Source: Erwinia oleae (GTDB taxonomy: Bacteria; Pseudomonadota; Gammaproteobacteria; Enterobacterales; Enterobacteriaceae). Taken from it: a DNA stretch of 64,000 nt. This document shows positions 61,281 through 64,000 of the stretch, in pieces. A model generated the notes under the pieces. The model saw nothing but the letters and a program-made list of their open reading frames with translations. It did no database searches and had not been told where the DNA came from. Position 1 is the stretch's first letter. The number at the start of each line of letters is the position of its first letter. Position numbers and translations under genes: made by a program. The stretch covers positions 1 through 64,000 of the forward strand of contig NZ_JNVB01000010.1 of the NCBI RefSeq assembly GCF_000770305.1, written 5' to 3'.

Positions 61281-61946
61281 TTATCCTTTTCCCGCACTGC
61301 TGCGTTTCCGCCATAACACATAAAGCGAACCCACCAGACCGAATACCAGCAGCACCAGCGGCAGGAGCATCAGGCAGAACATCAGCTGATCTTCATATTT
61401 AAGGAACAGGGGCGTTTTGCCCAGCGCGAAGCCCATAACGGTCAGGATCAATACCCAAAGCAGAGCGCTTACCCAGTTAAAAAACTGAAAGCGTGCGCTG
61501 CTCAGACCTGACAAGCCAGCAATGGTAGGAAGCAGCGTGCGCACAAAGGCGATAAAGCGGCCAATCAGCAGCGCGGAGAGCCCGTGACGGTGAAAAAGCT
61601 GGTGCGCGCGCTGATGATACTGTGCGGGAAGATGCGAAAGCCATTTCTGCACCATGCGCGTATTACCCAACCAGCGGCCCTGAATGTAGCTCACCCAACA
61701 GCCCAGGCTGGCGGCAGTGGTTAATATAAAGAGCGTCAGCGGAAAAGACATGGTGCCTTTGGCGATCAGCACGCCTACCAGGATCAACAGGCTGTCGCCG
61801 GGCAGGAACGCGGCCGGGAGCAGGCCGTTTTCGAGGAACAGAATCATAAAGAGAACGAAGTAAATAGCCCAGACCAGCGTGGGATCGGCCAGAGTATCGT
61901 AATCCTGCTGCCAGAGCGCGCTGACGAGTGCTTTAAAAATATCCAT
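61281..61946 (-). CDS. yqjA: DedA-family membrane protein YqjA
   Basis: A 221-residue polytopic protein. DedA features are the acidic [19 protein letters not shown] segment and the [18 protein letters not shown] motif with essential arginines. E. coli YqjA supports osmosensing, alkaline pH growth and membrane homeostasis, and DedA proteins are linked to lipid flipping. Confidence 0.93.
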   Translation of the reverse strand: MDIFKALVSALWQQDYDTLADPTLVWAIYFVLFMILFLENGLLPAAFLPGDSLLILVGVLIAKGTMSFPLTLFILTTAASLGCWVSYIQGRWLGNTRMVQKWLSHLPAQYHQRAHQLFHRHGLSALLIGRFIAFVRTLLPTIAGLSGLSSARFQFFNWVSALLWVLILTVMGFALGKTPLFLKYEDQLMFCLMLLPLVLLVFGLVGSLYVLWRKRSSAGKG

Positions 61947-62362
61947 AGGATGTCCCTGAACGTCATTGTGACATAGGTCTGGCTAAATCCGGCTCGGCGT
62001 AGATGTCATTATTATAGATGCAGGCGCTATCCTGAACACGGATACTTATCTGATAAAGGGGCAAAAAAGGCGCATTCCCTTTATTCGCTGGTGAAAATTC
62101 TAAAAACCAGAAACTTTTAACAAATAATTACTTAACATAGCGAGTAAAACGCATCGTCCCGTATGTTTTACAGGGGGTTGCGGTGAGCGAAAAGAAGTTT
62201 TACACATGCTGACACTATTGAAGACGCTTTGACGTGTCGGGCCTTTAAAAACATGGAAAGGGCACTTTTAACCGTTTCTGGTCTTAATCTCTTTCGAAGC
62301 CGTCATTTTTTTAAGTGTTATTGCCTTGTAACGGCCAGGCAGAGCGCCTGACCGTTCTGGCA
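61947..62362. other. yqjA-sstT intergenic region
   Basis: 416 bp without a gene. An imperfect 11-bp hairpin (62330-62356, one G-U pair) lies just downstream of the sstT stop and lacks a T-run. The part near 61950-62200 must hold the yqjA promoter; I saw no clear CpxR repeat pair. In E. coli ygjV, uxaCA, exuT and exuR stand between these genes; none is present. Confidence 0.45.
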
Positions 62363-63604
62363 TTACGATGACACGTTTATGTTATCGCGCTCATCTGCCA
62401 TGCAGGCTGCGGCGGTAAAGAGAATGTCCGCCGACGAATTCAGCGCTGTCTCTGCGGAGTCCTGTAGTACGCCGATGATGAAACCCACCGCCACCACCTG
62501 CATGGCGATGTTGTCCGGGATGCCAAACATATTACAGGCAACCGGGATCAGCAGCAGAGAACCGCCCGCCACGCCTGATGCGCCGCACGCGCAGATAGCA
62601 GCCACCACGCTCAGGAGAATCGCCGTTCCGGCATCAACATCAATTCCCAGTGTATTCACCGCCGCCAGCGTCAGTACGGTAATAGTGATGGACGCGCCTG
62701 CCATACTGATATTGGCGCCAATCGGAATCGACACGGAATAGGTGTCCTCATCCAGATTGAGTTTTTTCGCCAGCGCCATATTCACCGGTATGTTAGCGGC
62801 AGAGCTGCGGGTGAAAAAGGCGGTGATGCCACTTTCCCGCAGGCAGGTTAATACCAGCGGATAGGGATTGCGGCGGATTTTCCAGTAAACCAGAAGGGGA
62901 TTAAATACCAGCGCCATCAACAGCATACATCCCAGCAGGAGCGCAAGCAGGCTGGCATATTCCATCAGCGCTGAGAAACCGGTTGAGGCTAACACTGAAG
63001 CAACCAGACCAAAAATGCCCAGCGGCGCAAAGCGGATGACCACTCTCACCAGCGAGGTCACGGCTTCTGACGCATCGTTCAGGAAAGCGCGCGTGGTGGA
63101 ACTGCTGTGACGAAACGCGAGGCCGAGGCCGATTGCCCAAACCAGAATGCCGATATAATTAGCGTGCATCAGCGCGTCAATGGGGTTTGCCACCATGCTC
63201 ATTAGCAATGAATGCAGCACGGAAAGAATGCCGGAAGGCGGCGTGATCTGCTGCGAGGCATCCGCCAGGGTCAGCGTCTGCGGTAGCAAATGGCTTGCGA
63301 CCACTGCCACGACGGCGGCAAAAAAGGTACTGAGTAAATAGAGCGTGATGATGGGACGAATGCGCGTTTTTTGTCCCTGCTGATGATTCGCGATTGAGGC
63401 AATCACGAGAACCATCACCATCAGCGGCGCAACGGCCTTCAGGGCGCTGACGAAGAGTTCGCCAAACAGGCCTGCCGCCAGCGCATTTTCTTTTGAAAAC
63501 CAGGCCAGCGCCATCCCGGCCACCAGACCGATTAAAATTTGTGTTACCAGACTTCCCTGCATCAGACGCTGAACCAGCCCTGAACGATCTTTTTCCAGAC
63601 TCAT
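62363..63604 (-). CDS. sstT: serine/threonine:sodium symporter SstT
   Basis: A 413-residue DAACS-family transporter (E. coli 414) that imports serine and threonine with sodium. Eight membrane segments plus re-entrant loops are suggested; the [32 protein letters not shown] and [18 protein letters not shown] motifs contain the substrate and sodium site residues. It follows alx as in E. coli. Confidence 0.95.
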   Translation of the reverse strand: MSLEKDRSGLVQRLMQGSLVTQILIGLVAGMALAWFSKENALAAGLFGELFVSALKAVAPLMVMVLVIASIANHQQGQKTRIRPIITLYLLSTFFAAVVAVVASHLLPQTLTLADASQQITPPSGILSVLHSLLMSMVANPIDALMHANYIGILVWAIGLGLAFRHSSSTTRAFLNDASEAVTSLVRVVIRFAPLGIFGLVASVLASTGFSALMEYASLLALLLGCMLLMALVFNPLLVYWKIRRNPYPLVLTCLRESGITAFFTRSSAANIPVNMALAKKLNLDEDTYSVSIPIGANISMAGASITITVLTLAAVNTLGIDVDAGTAILLSVVAAICACGASGVAGGSLLLIPVACNMFGIPDNIAMQVVAVGFIIGVLQDSAETALNSSADILFTAAACMADERDNINVSS

Positions 63605-63702
63605 AATTTAAAACCAGTTGTTGTCATTTTAATTTAACGCGCGGCGGCGTCGTACATCGTGTTTGCGCAGGGAAGTATAAAGAAATGTGATTGCAGGGGA
63701 AG

Positions 63703-63743
63703 TAAAAAATGCCCGGATGCGGCAGTGCTGCCGCAGGCCGGGC
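63703..63743 (-). terminator. alx terminator
   Basis: On the minus strand a long stem (GCCCGG...CCGGGC enclosing GCGGCAG / CTGCCGC) followed by ATTTTTTA, directly after the alx stop. Confidence 0.85.
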
Positions 63744-63760
63744 CTTAAGAGAGGAAAAGC

Positions 63761-64000
63761 TTAACGCTGAGACATTTGACGATCGCGGCGATGATTGACC
63801 CAGGCGTTAATCAGCAGGGTCACGGCCAGAATGCCGCCAACGGTACCCAGCGAAACGGCAACCGGAATATGATAAAGATCGACAATCAGCATCTTGATGC
63901 CGATAAACACCAGCACAATCGCCAGGCCGTATTTCAGCATTGAGAAACGTTCAGCCACGTTTGCCAGCAGAAAATACATCGCACGCAGGCCAAGAATAGC
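63761..64000 (-). CDS. alx: Alx, TerC-family membrane protein (partial, N-terminal part outside window)
   Basis: Only the last 79 residues are in the window; the frame continues through the right edge. [19 protein letters not shown] and [23 protein letters not shown] match the C-terminus of E. coli Alx, a TerC-family manganese-related transporter under the alkaline/Mn-responsive PRE riboswitch. The riboswitch would lie beyond the window. Confidence 0.93.
   Translation of the reverse strand, partial: AILGLRAMYFLLANVAERFSMLKYGLAIVLVFIGIKMLIVDLYHIPVAVSLGTVGGILAVTLLINAWVNHRRDRQMSQR

Overview
The window is chromosomal DNA from a motile member of the Enterobacterales. Erwiniaceae (Pantoea, Erwinia, Mixta or a relative) is the best guess: the proteins resemble E. 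coli orthologues closely, but gene order departs from E. coli in blocks, and both chemoreceptor genes carry FliA-type (sigma-28) promoters. Nearly all of the 64 kb is coding. I saw no tRNA, 16S/23S rRNA, insertion sequence, prophage or CRISPR array.

Region 1 (1-14.6 kb) is the classic super-operon: tsaE (cut by the window edge), amiB, mutL, miaA, hfq, hflX, hflK, hflC, yjeT, purA, nsrR, rnr, rlmB. It covers tRNA modification, cell separation, mismatch repair, RNA chaperoning and decay, protease control and purine synthesis. Region 2 (14.6-41.7 kb) follows the E. coli 95-96 minute order with insertions and losses: bsmA, a chemoreceptor, yjfP, rpsF-priB-rpsR-rplI, ytfB, fklB, a microcin-like peptide gene, cpdB, cysQ, ytfJ, ytfK, ytfL, tamA-tamB-ytfP, ppa, an LprI-like gene, a second chemoreceptor, fbp, mpl, yjgA, pmbA, cybC. 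The msrA gene expected between ytfL and tamA is missing.

Region 3 (about 41.7-50.95 kb) is the accessory island and the most interesting part. Ten genes lie on one strand: a stand-alone PRD protein, an SFCGS glycine-rich protein, DUF4312, two membrane proteins (DUF4311, DUF4310), a COG3964-type amidohydrolase, a DgaE/SelA-like PLP enzyme, a DgaF/KDPG-aldolase-like enzyme, a secreted beta-propeller lactonase and a BglG/MtlR-type regulator with PTS-like domains. It resembles the little-studied Enterococcus faecalis EF_0829-EF_0839 type of cluster. I infer uptake and catabolism of an acylated 2-amino sugar acid or its lactone through an uncharacterised transporter: no recognisable PTS enzyme II, ABC or MFS transporter and no sugar kinase is present.

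Region 4 (50.95-64 kb) matches the E. coli 70-71 minute region in inverted order: dolP, diaA, yraN, lpoA, rsmI, rnpB (RNase P RNA), yhaK, yhaJ, yqjG, yqjF, yqjK-E-D-C, mzrA, yqjA, sstT and the 3' end of alx. Two blocks far apart in E. coli therefore meet at the island, marking an ancestral rearrangement breakpoint.
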